NCBI RefSeq assembly: GCF_032452875.1
Contig: NC_083875.1
Span: forward strand, 80,002,178-80,066,177
Direction: 5' to 3'
DNA length: 64,000 nt
Source: Bos javanicus
Lineage: Eukaryota; Chordata; Mammalia; Artiodactyla; Bovidae
Shown: in pieces, positions 12,385 through 23,845 of the stretch
How the letters are laid out: every line of letters starts with the position of its first letter
Numbering within the stretch: the first letter of the stretch is position 1
Notes under the pieces: model-generated
Told to the model about the DNA's origin: nothing
The model's database searches: none
The model's input: the letters and a program-made list of their open reading frames with translations, nothing else
Translations under genes and position numbers: made by a program

Positions 12385-12784
12385 TATCCAATTATCAGAC
12401 TGTATATATAAAGTAACATGGAAAAATGAAAATGAGCAGAAGGTTTTCCTGAAAGTTTTGAGGGTTTTTTTCTCCTGTTTTTGATTCACATTATTGTTAT
12501 AATGTTTATTGATGTAATAAATTTTTTAAAATCTCATCATATTTCTAATATTATAAATATCTGTAAACCATAACTGGATGAAAAGTTAAAAATGCTTTTT
12601 GGGTGACTGAGAAAAACATTAGAGGTAACCACAATGAGATCTTAGCTTAGAAAAAAAATGACAATGATGGTAGGGCCATTTGAGGCAAACAAAGTCACAA
12701 TGATTTTAAGCAGAATAGAATAAAAATACTAAATATTTAAAAATCTCATAAATGTAGAATAAAACAACAAAGCTGCCACTGTAT
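12385..12784. other. AT-rich unassigned sequence
   Basis: No gene or repeat family is recognised in these 400 bases. Confidence 0.35.
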
Positions 12785-12978
12785 GTGTATGCTTAGTTGA
12801 GCCTGACTCCCTGGACTGCAGCCTGCCAGGCTCCTCTGTCTGTGGGATTTTCCAGGCAAGAATACTGGACTGGGTTACCCTCCAGGGGATCTTCCTGACC
12901 CAGGGATCAAACCGGCATCTCTTGCGTCTCCTACATTGGCAAGCGGATTTTTTTTACCACTGAGCCATCTGGGAATCC
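12785..12978 (-). mobile_element. Bov-tA SINE, diverged
   Basis: Minus-strand copy with the Bov-A body ('ccaggctcctctgtctgtgg') and tRNA-like head ending 'gggaatcc' at the right. Several small deletions mark it as older than its neighbour at 12169. Confidence 0.9.
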
Positions 12979-13817
12979 TGAAGTTGTCACTATCTGTATT
13001 CAATCTGGAAAATAGCCACAGAGATAGTGAAAAAATATTGTAGAGTTTACGTTACTCTCCTTAACTGGGAAACTTAGGAGCCATGGATTTGGATAGCATA
13101 GAAGTCATGACTTTTTTCCCTGTACAAGCCAATAGATATTTTTTTTCAGTCTCCAAAAGAAACTTAATGAGTTGTTTTGTTCTGGTCTTAATAGATTGTT
13201 TTTTGGTAACAGTTTTAAGTTTACAGGAAAATGGAGTGTTAAGTACAGAGAGTTCCTATAAACGTCCCCATTCCCAGTTCCTTATCATTAATGTCTTGTG
13301 TTCATGTGGTACATTTGTTGTAATTGATGTGCCAGAATTGATACAGTATTATCAACTAAAGTTCACTGGTGACATTGGAGTTCCTTCCTGGTGTTCTATA
13401 GTCCTTGAGTTTTGACAAATGCATAATGACATGTATCCACTGTCATATCATTCAGAGTAGTTCCATTGCCCTAAAAATCCTCCATGCTCTGCCAATTCGT
13501 TCTTCTCTCCCACCCGCTTCTCCAACCCCAAAGACGGTCTTCCTGCCTGTAATTCTCTCTCTTGATGTGTCCATGACCCGGATTTGGCCACATAGACAAG
13601 GAAATCCCACCAGAGGGGGGCGAGATAATGAGACAGAAGGATACTGGGTTTCTAAATGACTACACGAGAAAAGCTATCCCACTAACCAGGTTCACTCACT
13701 GTGGGACAATTGTGTGAGAGAGGAATACACCTCTCTCCTTGAGACATTGAACTTGGGATCTTTTTTGGAACAAAGAGCCAAGCTGGTCTGAACAATACAG
13801 GATATTAATATATTTTT
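12979..13817. other. Antisense L1M remnant and unassigned sequence
   Basis: About 13165-13520 reads as an antisense L1M 3' UTR ('ttaagtttacaggaaaatgg', 'caaatgcataatgacatgtatccac'). The open frame 13083-13415 lies within it and is not a gene. 13521-13817 is unassigned. Confidence 0.5.
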
Positions 13818-14690
13818 TGTTGTTGCTGTTTAATTGCTAAGTCGTATCCAACTCTTTGTGATCTATGAACTGCAGCATCCTAGGCTTCCCTGTCCTTCAC
13901 TATCTCCTTGAGTTTGCTCAAACTCATGTCCGTTGAATTGGTGAAGCCAACCAACCATCTAATCCTTCATCCTCTTCTCCTCCTGCTCTCAATCTTTCCC
14001 AGCCTTAGGGTCTTTTCCAACAAATCAGATCTTTACCTTAGGTGACCAAAATGTTGGAACTTCAGGTCCAGCATCAGTCCTTCCAATGAATATTCAGGGT
14101 TGATTTCCTTTAGGATTGACTGATTTGACCTCTTTGCTCTCCAAGGGACTCTCAAGAGTCTTCTCCAGTACCACAATTCAAAAGCATCAATTCTTCAGCA
14201 CTCAGCCTTCTTTATGGTCCAACTCACATCCATATATGACTACTGGACAAATCATGTCTTTGACTATACAGACTTTTGTTGGCAAAGTGGTGTCTCTGCT
14301 TTTTAATATGCTGTCTAGGTTTGTCATAGCTTTTTTCCCAAGGAGCAAGAGTCTTTTAATTTTGTGGTTGTAGTCACTGTCCACAATTTTCCTTTCCCAA
14401 GAAAGGAAAATCTGTCACTGCTTCCAATTTTCCCCATCTATTTGCCATGAAGTGATGGGAATGGATGCCATGATCGTAGTGTTTTGAATGTTGAGTTTTA
14501 ACTCAGGTTTTTCACTCTTCTCTTTCACCCCCATCAAGAGGCTCTTTAGTTCCTCTTTGTTTTGTGCCATTAGAGTGCTATCATCTGCATATCTGAGGTT
14601 CTTGATATTTGTCCTGATAATCTTGATTCCAGCTTGCAATTCATCTAGCCCAGCATCTAGCATGATGTACTCTTGCATTAAGTTAAATAA
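13818..14690 (-). mobile_element. BovB LINE, 5'-truncated 3' part
   Basis: Minus-strand copy covering the RT from just after the RQGC motif to the 3' end, diverged. It breaks off at 'ttaagttaaataat' near 14690. The YADD region reads YADDSTLMAQ (14723-14415 frame). An 11-bp inverted repeat created by mutations lies at 14386-14411. Confidence 0.9.
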
Positions 14691-14749
14691 TACATATTCA
14701 TATGATGTATAAATATGTAACACATATATATATTAATGTCCTGGATTGT

Positions 14750-16362
14750 GTTCCAACATCACCAGAAGACTCTACGCATGGACATCACTGAAATCAGATT
14801 CATTATATTCTTTGCAGCTAAAGATGGAGACGTTCTATATAGTCAAAAAAAAAAACAAGACTGGGAGCTGACTGTGGTTCAGATCATAAACCCTTATTGC
14901 TAAATTCAGACTTAAATTAAAGAAAGTAGGGGAAACCACTAGACCATTCAGGTATGACCTAAATCTAATCCCTTATGATTATACTGTGGAGGTGACAAAT
15001 AAATTTAAGGGACTAGATCTGATAGAGTGCCTGATGAACTATGGATGGAGCTTTGTGACATTGTACAGGAGACAGGGATCAAGACCATCCCCAAGAAAAG
15101 AAATTTAAAAAAGCAAAATGGCTGTCTGAGGAGGCCTTACAAAGAGTTGTGAAAAGAAGAGAAGCAAAAAGCAAAGGAGAAAAGGAAAGATATACCTATT
15201 TGAATACAGAGTTCGAAAGAATAGCAAGGAGAGGTAAGAAAGCCTTCCTCAGTGATTGGTGCAAAGACATAGAGGAAAAGAACAGAATGGGAAAGACTAG
15301 AGATCTCTTCAAGAAACTTAGAGATACCAAGGGAACATTTCACGCAAAGATGGGCTCAATAAAGGACAGAAATGGTATGGACCTAAGAGAAGAAGAAGAT
15401 ATTCAGAAGAGGTGGCAAGAATACACAAGAACTGTACAAAAAAGATCTTCAAAACCAAGATAATCACGATGGTGTGATCACTCACCTAGAGCCAGACATC
15501 CTGGAATGTGAAGTCAAGTGGGCCTTAGAAAGCATCACTACAAACAAAGCTAGTGGAGGTGATGGAATTCCAGTTGAGCTATTTAAGATCCTAAAAGATG
15601 ATGCTGTGAAAGTGCTGCACTCAATATGCCAGCAAATTTGGAAAACTCAGCAATGGCCATGGGACTGGAAAAGGTCAGTTTTCATTCCAATCCCTATAAA
15701 GGCAATACCAAAGAATGCTCAAACTACTGCACAACTGCACTCATGTCACACGCTAGTAAATAATGCTCAAAATTCTCCAAGCCAGGCTTCAGCAATATGT
15801 GAACCGTGAACTTCCAGATGTTCAAGCTGGTTTTAGAAAAGGCAGAGGAACCAGAGATCAAATTGCCAACATCCACTGGATCATGGAAAAAGCAAGAGAG
15901 CTCCAGAAAAACATCTACTTCTGCTTTATTGACTATGCCAAAGCCTTTGACTGTGTGGATCACAATAAACTGTGGAAAATTCTGAGAGAGATGGGAATAC
16001 CAGACCACCTGACCTGCGTCTTGAGAAATCTGTATGCAGGTCAGGAAGCAAAACTGGACACGGAACAACAGACTGGTTCCAAATAGGAAAAGGAAAACGT
16101 CAAGGCTGTATATTGTCACCCTGCTCATTTAACTTATATGCAGAGTACATCATTAGAAACACTGGGTTGGAAGAAGCACAAGCTGGAATCAAGCTTGCAG
16201 GAAGTTTTATCAATAACCTCAGATACACAGTTGACACCACACGTATGGCAGAAAATTAAGAAGGATTAAAGAGCCTCTTGATGAAAGTGAAAGAGGAAAG
16301 TGAAAAAGTTGGCTTAAAGCTCACCATTCAGAAAACTAAGATCATGGCATTTGATCCTATTA
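14750..16362 (+). mobile_element. BovB LINE (host copy), part 1
   Basis: This plus-strand BovB starts in the endonuclease C-part ('agaagactctacgcatggacatcac') and runs into the RT. It is interrupted at 16362, after 'tttgatcctatta', by a full-length BovB on the minus strand, and resumes at 19879 with the duplicated target. Readable frames are 15149-15463, 15474-15809, 15763-16086 and 15972-16259. The YADD motif is lost (reads YTVD). A segment around 15748-16117 is nearly identical to the inserted copy. Confidence 0.95.
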
Positions 16363-16582
16363 AGTTCAGTTCAGTTCAGTCGCTCAGTCGTGTCCAACTC
16401 TTTGCGATTCCATGAATCGCAGCACGCCAGGCCTCCCTGTCCATCACCAACTCCCAGAGTTCACTCAGACTCAGGTCCATCGAGTCAGTGATGCCATCCA
16501 GCCATCTCATCCTCTGTCGTCCCCTTCTCCTCCTGCCCCCAATCCCTCCCACTATCAGAGTCTTTTCCAATGAGTCAACTCT

Positions 16583-17398
16583 TCATATGAGGTGGCCAAA
16601 GTACTGGAGTTTCAACTTTAGCATCATTCCTTCCAAAGAAATCCCAGGGCTGATCTCCTTTAGAATGGACTGGTTGGATCTCCTTGCAGTCCAAGGGACT
16701 CTCAAGAGTATTCTCCAACACCACAGTTCAAGAGCATCAATTCTTCGGCGCTCAGCCTTCTTCACAGTCCAACTCTCACATCCATACATGACCACAGGAA
16801 AAACCATAGCCTTGACTAGATGGACCTTTGTTGGCAAAGTAATGTCTCTGCTTTTGAATATGCTATCTAGGTTGGACATAACTTTCCTTCCAAGGAGTAA
16901 GCAGCTTTTAATTTCATGGCTGCAGTCACCATCTGCAGTGATTTTGGAGCCCCCAAAAATAAAGCCTGACCCTGTTTCCACTGTTTCCCCATCTATTTCC
17001 CATGAAGTGATGGGACCGGATGCCATGATCTTCGTTTTCTGAATGTTGAGCTTTAAGCCAACTTTTTCACTCTCCACTTTCACTTTCATCAAGAGGCTTT
17101 TGAATTCCTCTTCACTTTCTGCAATAAGGGTGGTGTCGTCTGCATATCTGAGGTTGTTGAGATTTCTCCCGGTAATCTTGATTTCAGCTTGTGCTTCTTC
17201 CAGACCAGTGTTTCTCATGATGTACTCTGTATATAAGTTAAATAAGCAGGGTGACAATATACAGCCTTGACGTTTTCCTTTTCCTATTTGGAACCAGTCT
17301 GTTGTTCCGTGTCCAGTTTTGCTTCCTGACCTGCATACAGATTTCTCAAGACGCAGGTCAGGTGGTCTGGTATTCCCATCTCTTTCAGAATTTTCCAC
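16583..17398 (-). pseudogene. BovB reverse transcriptase core and C-terminal part
   Basis: A 271-codon frame with RQGCILSP replaced by the variant KRQGCILSP, an intact catalytic YADD (in LRYADDTTL), and the conserved RT C-terminal block LPTKVHLVKAMVFPVVMYG. It is cut off from the RT N-part by a 7-base deletion relative to other copies, so the frame begins artificially. This is the C-terminal half of the broken RT ORF of the nested full-length BovB. It is not a host gene. Confidence 0.9.
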
Positions 17399-18617
17399 AG
17401 TTTATTGTGATCCACACAGTCAAAGGCTTTGGCATAGTCAATAAAGCAGAAGTAGATGTTTTTCTGGAGCTCTCTTGCTTTTTCCATGATCCAGTGGATG
17501 TTGGCAATTTGATCTCTGGTTCCTCTGCCTTTTCTAAAACCAGCTTGAACATCTGGAAGTTCACGGTTCACATATTGCTGAAGCCTGGCTTGGAGAATTT
17601 TGAGCATTATTTACTAGCGTGTGAGATGAGTGCAATTGTGTTGTAGTTTGAGCATTCTTTGGTATTGCCTTTATAGGGATTGGAATGAAAACTGACCTTT
17701 TCCAGTCCCGTGGCCACTGCTGAGTTTTCCAAATTTGTTGGCATATTGAGTGCAGCACTTTCACAGCATCATCTTTCAGGATCTGAAATAGCTCAACTGG
17801 AATTCCATCACCTCCACTAGCTTTGTTTGTAGTGATGCTTTCTAAGGCCCACTTGACTTCACATTCCAGGATGTCTGGCTCTAGGTGAGTGATCACACCA
17901 TCGTGATTATCTGGGTCGTGAAGATCTTTTTGTACAGTTCTTCTGTGTATTCTTGCCACCTCTTCTTGATATCTTCTGCTTCTGTTAGGTCCATACCATT
18001 TCTGTCCTTTATTGAGCCCATCTTTGCGTGAAATGTTCCCTTGGTATCTCTAAGTTTCTTGAAGAGATCTCTAGTCTTTCCCATTCTGTTGTTTTCCTCT
18101 ATTTCTTTGCATTGATTGCTGAGGAAGGCTTTCTTATCTCTTCTTGCTATTCTTTGGAACTCTGCATTCAGATGCTTAGGTCTTTCCTTTTCTCCTTTGC
18201 TTTTCACTTCTCTTCTTTTCACAGCTATTTGTAAGGCCTCCTCAGACAGCCATTTTGCTTTTTTGCATTTCTTTTCTTGGGGATGGTCTTGATCCCTGTT
18301 TCCTGTACAATGGCACGAACCTCTGTCCATAGTTCATCAGGCACTCTATCTATCAGATCTAGGCCCTTAAATCTATTTCTCACTTCCACTGTATAATCAT
18401 GAGGGATTTGACTTAGGTCATACCTGAATTGTCTAGTGGTTTTCCCTACTTTCTTCAATTTAAGTCTGAATTTGGTAATAAGGACTTCATGATCTGAGCC
18501 ACAGTCAGCTCCCGGTCTTGTTTTTGTTGACTGTATAGAGCTTCTCCATCTTTGGCTACAAAGAACATAATCAATCTGATTTCGGTGTTGACCATCTGGT
18601 GATGTCCATGTGTAGAG

Positions 18618-19238
18618 TCATTGCTTGTGTTGTTGGAAGAAGGTGTTTGCTATGACCAGTGCATTTTCTTGGCAAAACTCTATTAGCCTCTGCCCTACTT
18701 CATTCTGTATTCCAAGGCCAAATTTGCCTGTTACTCCAGGTGTTTCTTGACTTCCTACTTTTGCATTCCAGTCCCCTATAATGAAAAGGACATCTTTTTT
18801 GGGTGTTAGTTCTAAAAGGTCCTGCAGGTCTTCATAGAACCATTCAACTTCAGGTTCTTCAGCATTACTGGTTGGGACATAGACTTGGATTACTGTAATA
18901 TTGAATGGTTTGTTTTGGAAACGAACAGAGATCATTCTGTCATTTTTGAGATTGCATCCAAGTACCGCATTTCAGACTCTTTTGTTGACCACGATGGCTA
19001 CTCCATTTCTTCTGAGGTATTCCTGCCCACAGTAGTAGATAAAATGGTCATCTGAGTTAAATTCACCCATTCCAGTCCATTTTTGTTCGCTGATTCCTAG
19101 AATGTCGACATTCACTCTTGCCATCTCCTGTTTGACCACTTCTAATTTGCCTTGATCCGTGGACCTGACATTCTGGGTTCCTATGCAATATTGCTCTTTA
19201 CAGCATCGGACCTTGCTTCTATCACCAATCACATCCAC
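18618..19238 (-). pseudogene. BovB apurinic-type endonuclease remnant
   Basis: Two adjacent minus-strand frames (19238-18972 and 18935-18618) encode the N-terminal endonuclease domain. The blocks are ARVNVDILGISEQKW (containing the catalytic Glu) and FIIGDWNAKVG (GDWN motif). The domain nicks target DNA for priming. A stop or frame change between 18972 and 18935 separates the two blocks, so the domain cannot be made whole. Confidence 0.88.
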
Positions 19239-19689
19239 AACTGGCTATTGTTTTTGCTTTGGCTCCATCCCGTCATTCTTTCTGGGGTTATTTCTCCGCT
19301 GATCTCCAGTAGCATATTGGGCACCTACTGACCTGGGGAGTTCCTCTTTCAGTATCCTATCATTTTGCTTTTTCATACTGTTCATGGGGTTCTCAAGACA
19401 AGAATACTGAAGTGGTTTGCCATTGCCTTCTCCAGTGGACCATATTCTGTCAGATCTCTCCACCATGACCCGCCCATCTTGGGTGGCCCCATGGGCATGG
19501 CTTAGTTTCATTGAGTTAGACAAGGCTGTGGTCCTAGTGTGATTAGATTGACTAGTTTTCTGTGAGTATGGTTTCAGTGTGTCTGCCCTCTGATGCCCTC
19601 TTGCAACACCTATCATCTTACTTGGGTTTCTCTTACCTTGGGCGTGGGGTATCTCTTCACGGCTGCTCCAGCAAAGCACAGCCACTGCT

Positions 19690-19878
19690 CCTTACCTTGG
19701 ACGAGGGGTATCTCCTCACTGTCGCCCTTCCTGACCTTCAACGTGGGGTAGCTCCTCCCGGCCGCTGCCCCTGACCTCGGACTTGGGTAGCTCCTCTCGG
19801 CTGTTCCTGCACCGTCGCAGCCTGGCAGTCTCGGCCACTGCCCCTGACCTCGGACGTGGGGTAGCTCCTCTAGGCCTG
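19690..19878 (-). promoter_or_regulatory. BovB GC-rich 5' UTR with repeated unit
   Basis: The 5' end of the nested BovB contains at least three imperfect copies of a unit read on the plus strand as 'gacctcggacgtggggtagctcctc', at about 19735-19760, 19770-19795 and 19845-19870. The region is rich in G+C and CpG against an AT-rich background. By position it would be the internal promoter/5' UTR of the LINE. Promoter activity is inferred only. Confidence 0.55.
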
Positions 19879-20527
19879 TTTGGTCTTATTACTTCATGGC
19901 AAATAGATGGGGAAACAGGGGAAACAGTGGCTGACTTTATTTTGGGGGGCTCCAAAATCACTGCAGATGGTTATTGCAGCCATGAAATTAAAAGACACTT
20001 ACTCTTTGGCAGGAAAGTTATGACCAATCTAGATAGCATATTCAAAAGCAGAGACATTACTTTGCCAACAAAGGTCCGTCTAGACAAGGCTGTGGTTTTT
20101 CCAGTAGTCATGTATGGATGTGCGAGTTGGACTATAAAGAAAGCTGAGCGCCAAAGAATTGATGCTTTTGAACTGTGGTGTTGGAGAAGACTCTTGAGAG
20201 TCCCTTGGACTGCAAGGAGATCCAACCAGTCCATCCTAAAGGAGATTAGCCCTGAATGTTCATTGGAGGGACTGATGTTGAAGCTGAAACTCCAATACTT
20301 TGGCCACCTGATGTGAAGAGCTGACTGATTTGACAAGATCCTGATGCTGGGCAAGACTGAAGGTTGGAGGAGAAGGGGACGACAGAGGTTGAGATAGTTG
20401 GATGGCACTACAGACTTGATGGTTGAGTCTGGGTAAACTCCGGGAGTTGGTGATGGACAGGGAGGCCGGGCATGCTGCAATCCATAGGGTTGCAAAGAGT
20501 TGGACACGACTGAGCAACTGAACTGAA
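19879..20527 (+). mobile_element. BovB LINE (host copy), part 2
   Basis: Continuation of the plus BovB begun at 14750. It starts with the second target copy and continues in register ('acttcatggcaaatagatggggaaac') through the RT C-part (frame 19783-20316) to the tail 'gactgagcaactgaactgaactga'. Joining 16362 to 19892 restores continuity with the BovB order. Confidence 0.94.
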
Positions 20528-20997
20528 CTGATTGTGTGTGTCTAGCTCACCTATATTGTGTGTGTGTGCATGGGTCTCACCTTCTGTTTACTTTACCAGC
20601 TCATAAAAGAAAAATATTTTAATACCAGAGAGTAGAAGAGTAGGAAGGCGATTATTTATCTCAGAAAAAAAACACTGTCATTTTTCCTTCATGAAAACTC
20701 ATGTCCTTATTTTTCCCATTGTGCAGATGATGAACAAATGACCTGTGATGGACCAACTTCAGAACATGCATTGTTCTTTGGGAATCACTATTCTTCATTA
20801 TGGAGATCATATGGTCTGATTTCACTGTACCCAGAGGGCACACAACAACTAGCAAAAATAGATCATCTCAGAAGGGGAGCAGAATACATTATCCCTAAAG
20901 ATAGAACTGAATTGGCATGTGGATTATTTTGGGCTGAAGGCAATCTTGATCTAGAGAACTCAAGAAACACTTTTACCTCTCCCTTAATGACTTAAAA
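20528..20997. other. Unassigned sequence with short TG runs
   Basis: A short (TG)n run is at 20529-20562. The open frame 20738-20995 starts in a MIR-like core ('cccattgtgcagatgatgaa') and has no splice or start support. No gene is called. Confidence 0.4.
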
Positions 20998-21619
20998 GTT
21001 ACCAAGTCCAAGTTCATACTGTTCCCTATAGGAGAGGCCAATCAATCAGGAAATTAGGTGTTGGGACAAGGAATAGTGACTTTATTCAGAAAGCCAGCAG
21101 ACAGAGAAGATGGTGGACTAATGTCCCAAAGAAACATCTTGCCCAGGTTTGGATGCTAATTTCTTTTATAGAGCAAAGAAGGGGTTCAGTTCAGCTCAGT
21201 TCAGTCGCTCAGTCATGTCCAACTCTTTGTGACCCCATGAATCACAGCACGCCAGGCCTCCCTGTCCATCACCAGCTCCCAGAGTTCACCCAAACTCAAG
21301 GAGGTAAAGTAAAAAAGGCAATAAATTGTTGCAAATATTTCCTGATTCTGGGCAGACTTCAGAGGGGATGTGTTAATTTTTTCATGCCTGCAGCCATTCT
21401 CAGGTGGGCCTGGTCAGGACATGTCCTATAAGATAAACAGTTACTATAGCTTAAGGTCAGGCATGAGAGCCGGGTTCACACAGATGGGCCATTATGTATA
21501 CATTAAGCTGTAGCAGCATCCCTTTAGTGATTGACTTGTAGCAAAAGCAATAGAATACAAAGGTTAAAGTAAAAGAAAGAGATCCAATATGGGGTCAGAT
21601 TTGTTCTTTCCTATTACAC
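20998..21619 (-). mobile_element. Solo LTR-like element (ERV), interrupted by BovB tail
   Basis: Minus-strand block starting 'tgtaatagg' (21618) with 'aagaacaaatctgaccccatattgg', a polyadenylation signal AATAAA at 21086-21081 followed by 'gtcactattccttgtccc', and ending '...gacttggtaact' at 20998. The plan (U3, AATAAA, short U5) is that of a class-I ERV LTR. A 114-bp BovB tail (21184-21297) is inserted. No clear flanking TSD was found. Confidence 0.6.
21184..21297 (-). mobile_element. BovB 3' tail fragment
   Basis: Only the last about 114 bp of BovB, from 'gttcagttcagctcagttcag' (tail, left) to 'cagagttcacccaaactca'. It sits inside the LTR-like block. Confidence 0.92.
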
Positions 21620-21629
21620 ATTTAGATAG

Positions 21630-22012
21630 GGAGCCTCCTTTTTAACTCAAGAGGAAGTACTCTTACCAGAGATAACTGTCATCTGAAAAACCTGTCTGTA
21701 TGCAGAGACAACATCTAATTACCAAACGTCAGCTCTACTTTTTGTCCTGTGAATGACCCTCCTTCCCTTTGAAGCCCCAGACCCCTGTCCCATCCTCTAG
21801 CTCAGGATGGCATATAAGCCCCAGCTTGTCCTTGGGCCTAATATTCTCGTGGAACTCCCATATCTATGTAATCAAGTTGGTTTTTCTCCTATTAATATGT
21901 TCCATGTAAATTTAGCTAATAAGCCAGTCAAAAGAACATAGAAGGGTAAAGGAAAATTTTCCTTCCCTGCATCTGGACAGTCTATAATAAACCTTTTGGG
22001 GAGTGGCAGACA
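21630..22012 (+). mobile_element. Possible LTR fragment
   Basis: 'ggatggcatataagccccagcttgtcc' looks like a TATA region followed by a U5-like segment ending '...ttccttccctgca' near 21970. The composition and layout suggest the 3' part of an old LTR on the plus strand. The family is not identified. Confidence 0.4.
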
Positions 22013-22019
22013 GAAAAAT

Positions 22020-22285
22020 CTTTAAGCTAAATCATGCATTCATCCATTCATTAAACAATCATGAATGGAATACCTTTGCTGTGTTAGGAAATGTTTTTTG
22101 CTGGGCTCACAGAGAAGAAAAAGGGATGCTTTTTGCCTTCAAGGAGCTCACATTCTCATGATTTACAATACAGCATGATGAGTACCAAAAGACAGGTTTT
22201 AAGAAATTTCAGAGGTGTCTGACTCAGCGTGGGAAGAGGGAATTGTAAGAACAGGTGACATCTGAATTTTGAAAGTAGGTGAACA
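22020..22285 (+). mobile_element. L2 LINE 3' end
   Basis: 'attcatccattcattaaacaatcatgaatgg...aaggagctcacattctc' follows the standard L2 3' order (repeated ATTCA, 'tgctgggctcacagagaagaaaa', 'ccttcaaggagctcacattct'). Confidence 0.65.
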
Positions 22286-22290
22286 AAATT

Positions 22291-22516
22291 GTCCTTCCCA
22301 GGTAGCTCAACGGTAAAGAATTCGCCTGCCAATGCAGTAGCTGTGGGTTTGATCCCTGGGTTGGAAAGATCCCTTGAAGAAGAAAAAGACAAGGCACTTC
22401 AGTATTCTTGCCTGGGAAATCCCATGGACAGAGGAACCTGGCAGGTTACAGTCCATGGGGTCACAAAAACATCAGACATGACTTAGGATATGACTTAGGA
22501 CAGCAACAACAAACAA
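22291..22516 (+). mobile_element. Bov-tA SINE
   Basis: tRNA-like head 'ccttcccaggtagctcaacgg', B box 'ggtttgatccctgg', Bov-A body and a CAACAA tail. Confidence 0.92.
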
Positions 22517-22690
22517 GGTTTGGAGTTGGTGTGGGAGGCACAGGGGCCACCCAAAGATACACAGGTGGGCAGAAAAGAACCAACCTGTGTATTACATGTG
22601 GAAATAATAATCCCTACTGGGAATTCATAAATAGCCTCTATGGAGACACATGCTCATATTAGTGAGATTTTGAATAATTAAAAAGAAATA

Positions 22691-22815
22691 GGGACTTCTT
22701 GGTGGTCCAGTGGTTTAAACAGAGCTTTTACTACTGAAGGTCTGGGTTTAGTCCCTGGTTGTCAAACTAAGATCCTGCAAGCCACGTGGCATGGGCAAAA
22801 AATTTTTTAAAAAGA
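22691..22815 (+). mobile_element. CHR-2-type SINE
   Basis: 'gggacttcttggtggtccagtgg', 'gggtttagtccctgg', 'actaagatcctgcaagccacgtgg' and an A-rich tail define a cetartiodactyl tRNA-derived SINE. Confidence 0.85.
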
Positions 22816-23842
22816 AGAAAAGGAAATGGAGGTATGGGTTTTTTCCTTGCTGCTGTATATTCCAATAGTTATTAAATTGCATATACTTGAGTAGGATCAG
22901 TCCTGCAAAACTAGGCATTGTCTCCCACAGTCAAGGCATAATGAGCTGAATGATTTCTTTAGCATAAAACCAATTTTCTCCCAAACACAAAAGACACACT
23001 AAACTAAATGACCTCAATAAAAAGATCTCAATGGGGAATTTTCTCAGTATTTGTTTTACAGATGGTGAAGGTTACTTCTGCAAGCCAAACATTTAAAATT
23101 ATTTTTAAAAGAATCCTGTCCTGAGTCACACAGTGTATCTTCAAATAGGGGTTTCATATTTGTATTCATTGAATATGGATATGAACAAAATTCATATTCA
23201 AGTGAGCCCTGTGCATAGCAGAAAATCAGACAAACATTCATCTAAATAACTAATGTTAGGACCTGACTGTGAATCTGTAGCATCAATTTGGCTTTTACCC
23301 AATAGAAATGGGAAAGCCTTCAAGTGAGCATTTATCTTTCTGAAAACTGTAATCTTTAGAAAGATAACAATGTCCTTTATTGTTATAAAAAATGATACTA
23401 TCCTTTTGGACTCGATCATGACTCTCCTGCATGAATGTTTCCCATATTCACAAGTCCATTCCATATCTGGGATGATGTACACACTTGGCTGCTTCCTCAC
23501 CAGGCCAAAACCTGAGCCCCAAAGCCCCGAGCTCCCTAGGGGTGGGGAGCAATGTGATTGCAGGTGGTTGGCTAGAATCAAGGCAGAAACAATGTCTGTG
23601 TGTGTCAGCAATTGCTGGGGAACAAGTGACAGATGACCATTTGAGCTAGCTCAGGGACAAGGGTATTATTGGAAAGGATTCACCATACATTCTCCCAGAC
23701 CCCCGGGAGCTCTGACCACACAGGAGAGAAGTCCATTCACACATCCTCTTCCACTTCTCTTTTATCCAGGTCTGCTGCATCTCTTCCTGAGTTTTAAAGC
23801 AGGTTTAATTCACATACCATAAAATTCACCCTTTTGAAGGAT
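22816..23842. other. Unassigned sequence, edge of L1 at right
   Basis: No gene is recognised. The frames on both strands at 23198-23636 overlap each other and have no splice borders of quality. From about 23795 the sequence ('taattcacataccataaaattcaccc') is L1-like. Confidence 0.4.
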
Positions 23843-23845
23843 GCT

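Larger units (their letters stand above)
16363..19878 (-). mobile_element. BovB LINE, full length, nested
   Basis: A 3516-bp minus-strand BovB from its GC-rich 5' UTR (19690-19878) through endonuclease (19238-18618), linker (18458-17893), RT (17959-16583) and the pentanucleotide tail at 16364-16380. It is flanked by 'tttgatcctatta' (16350-16362) and 'tttggtcttatta' (19879-19891), a 13-bp TSD with two differences. Frameshifts in the endonuclease, the RT N-part and after 17284 make it non-coding for a full protein. Its length matches the other full copy in this window (3515 bp after removal of its SINE). Confidence 0.96.

Noticed and set aside
20738..20995. 85-codon frame preceded by a splice-acceptor-like 'cccattgtgcag'
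   Set aside because: That acceptor-like string is part of a MIR-type core that often mimics splice sites; no donor or partner exon was found.
23198..23636. Overlapping frames on both strands (137 and 88 codons)
   Set aside because: Mutually antisense, no splice sites of quality and no recognisable protein; left as unassigned.
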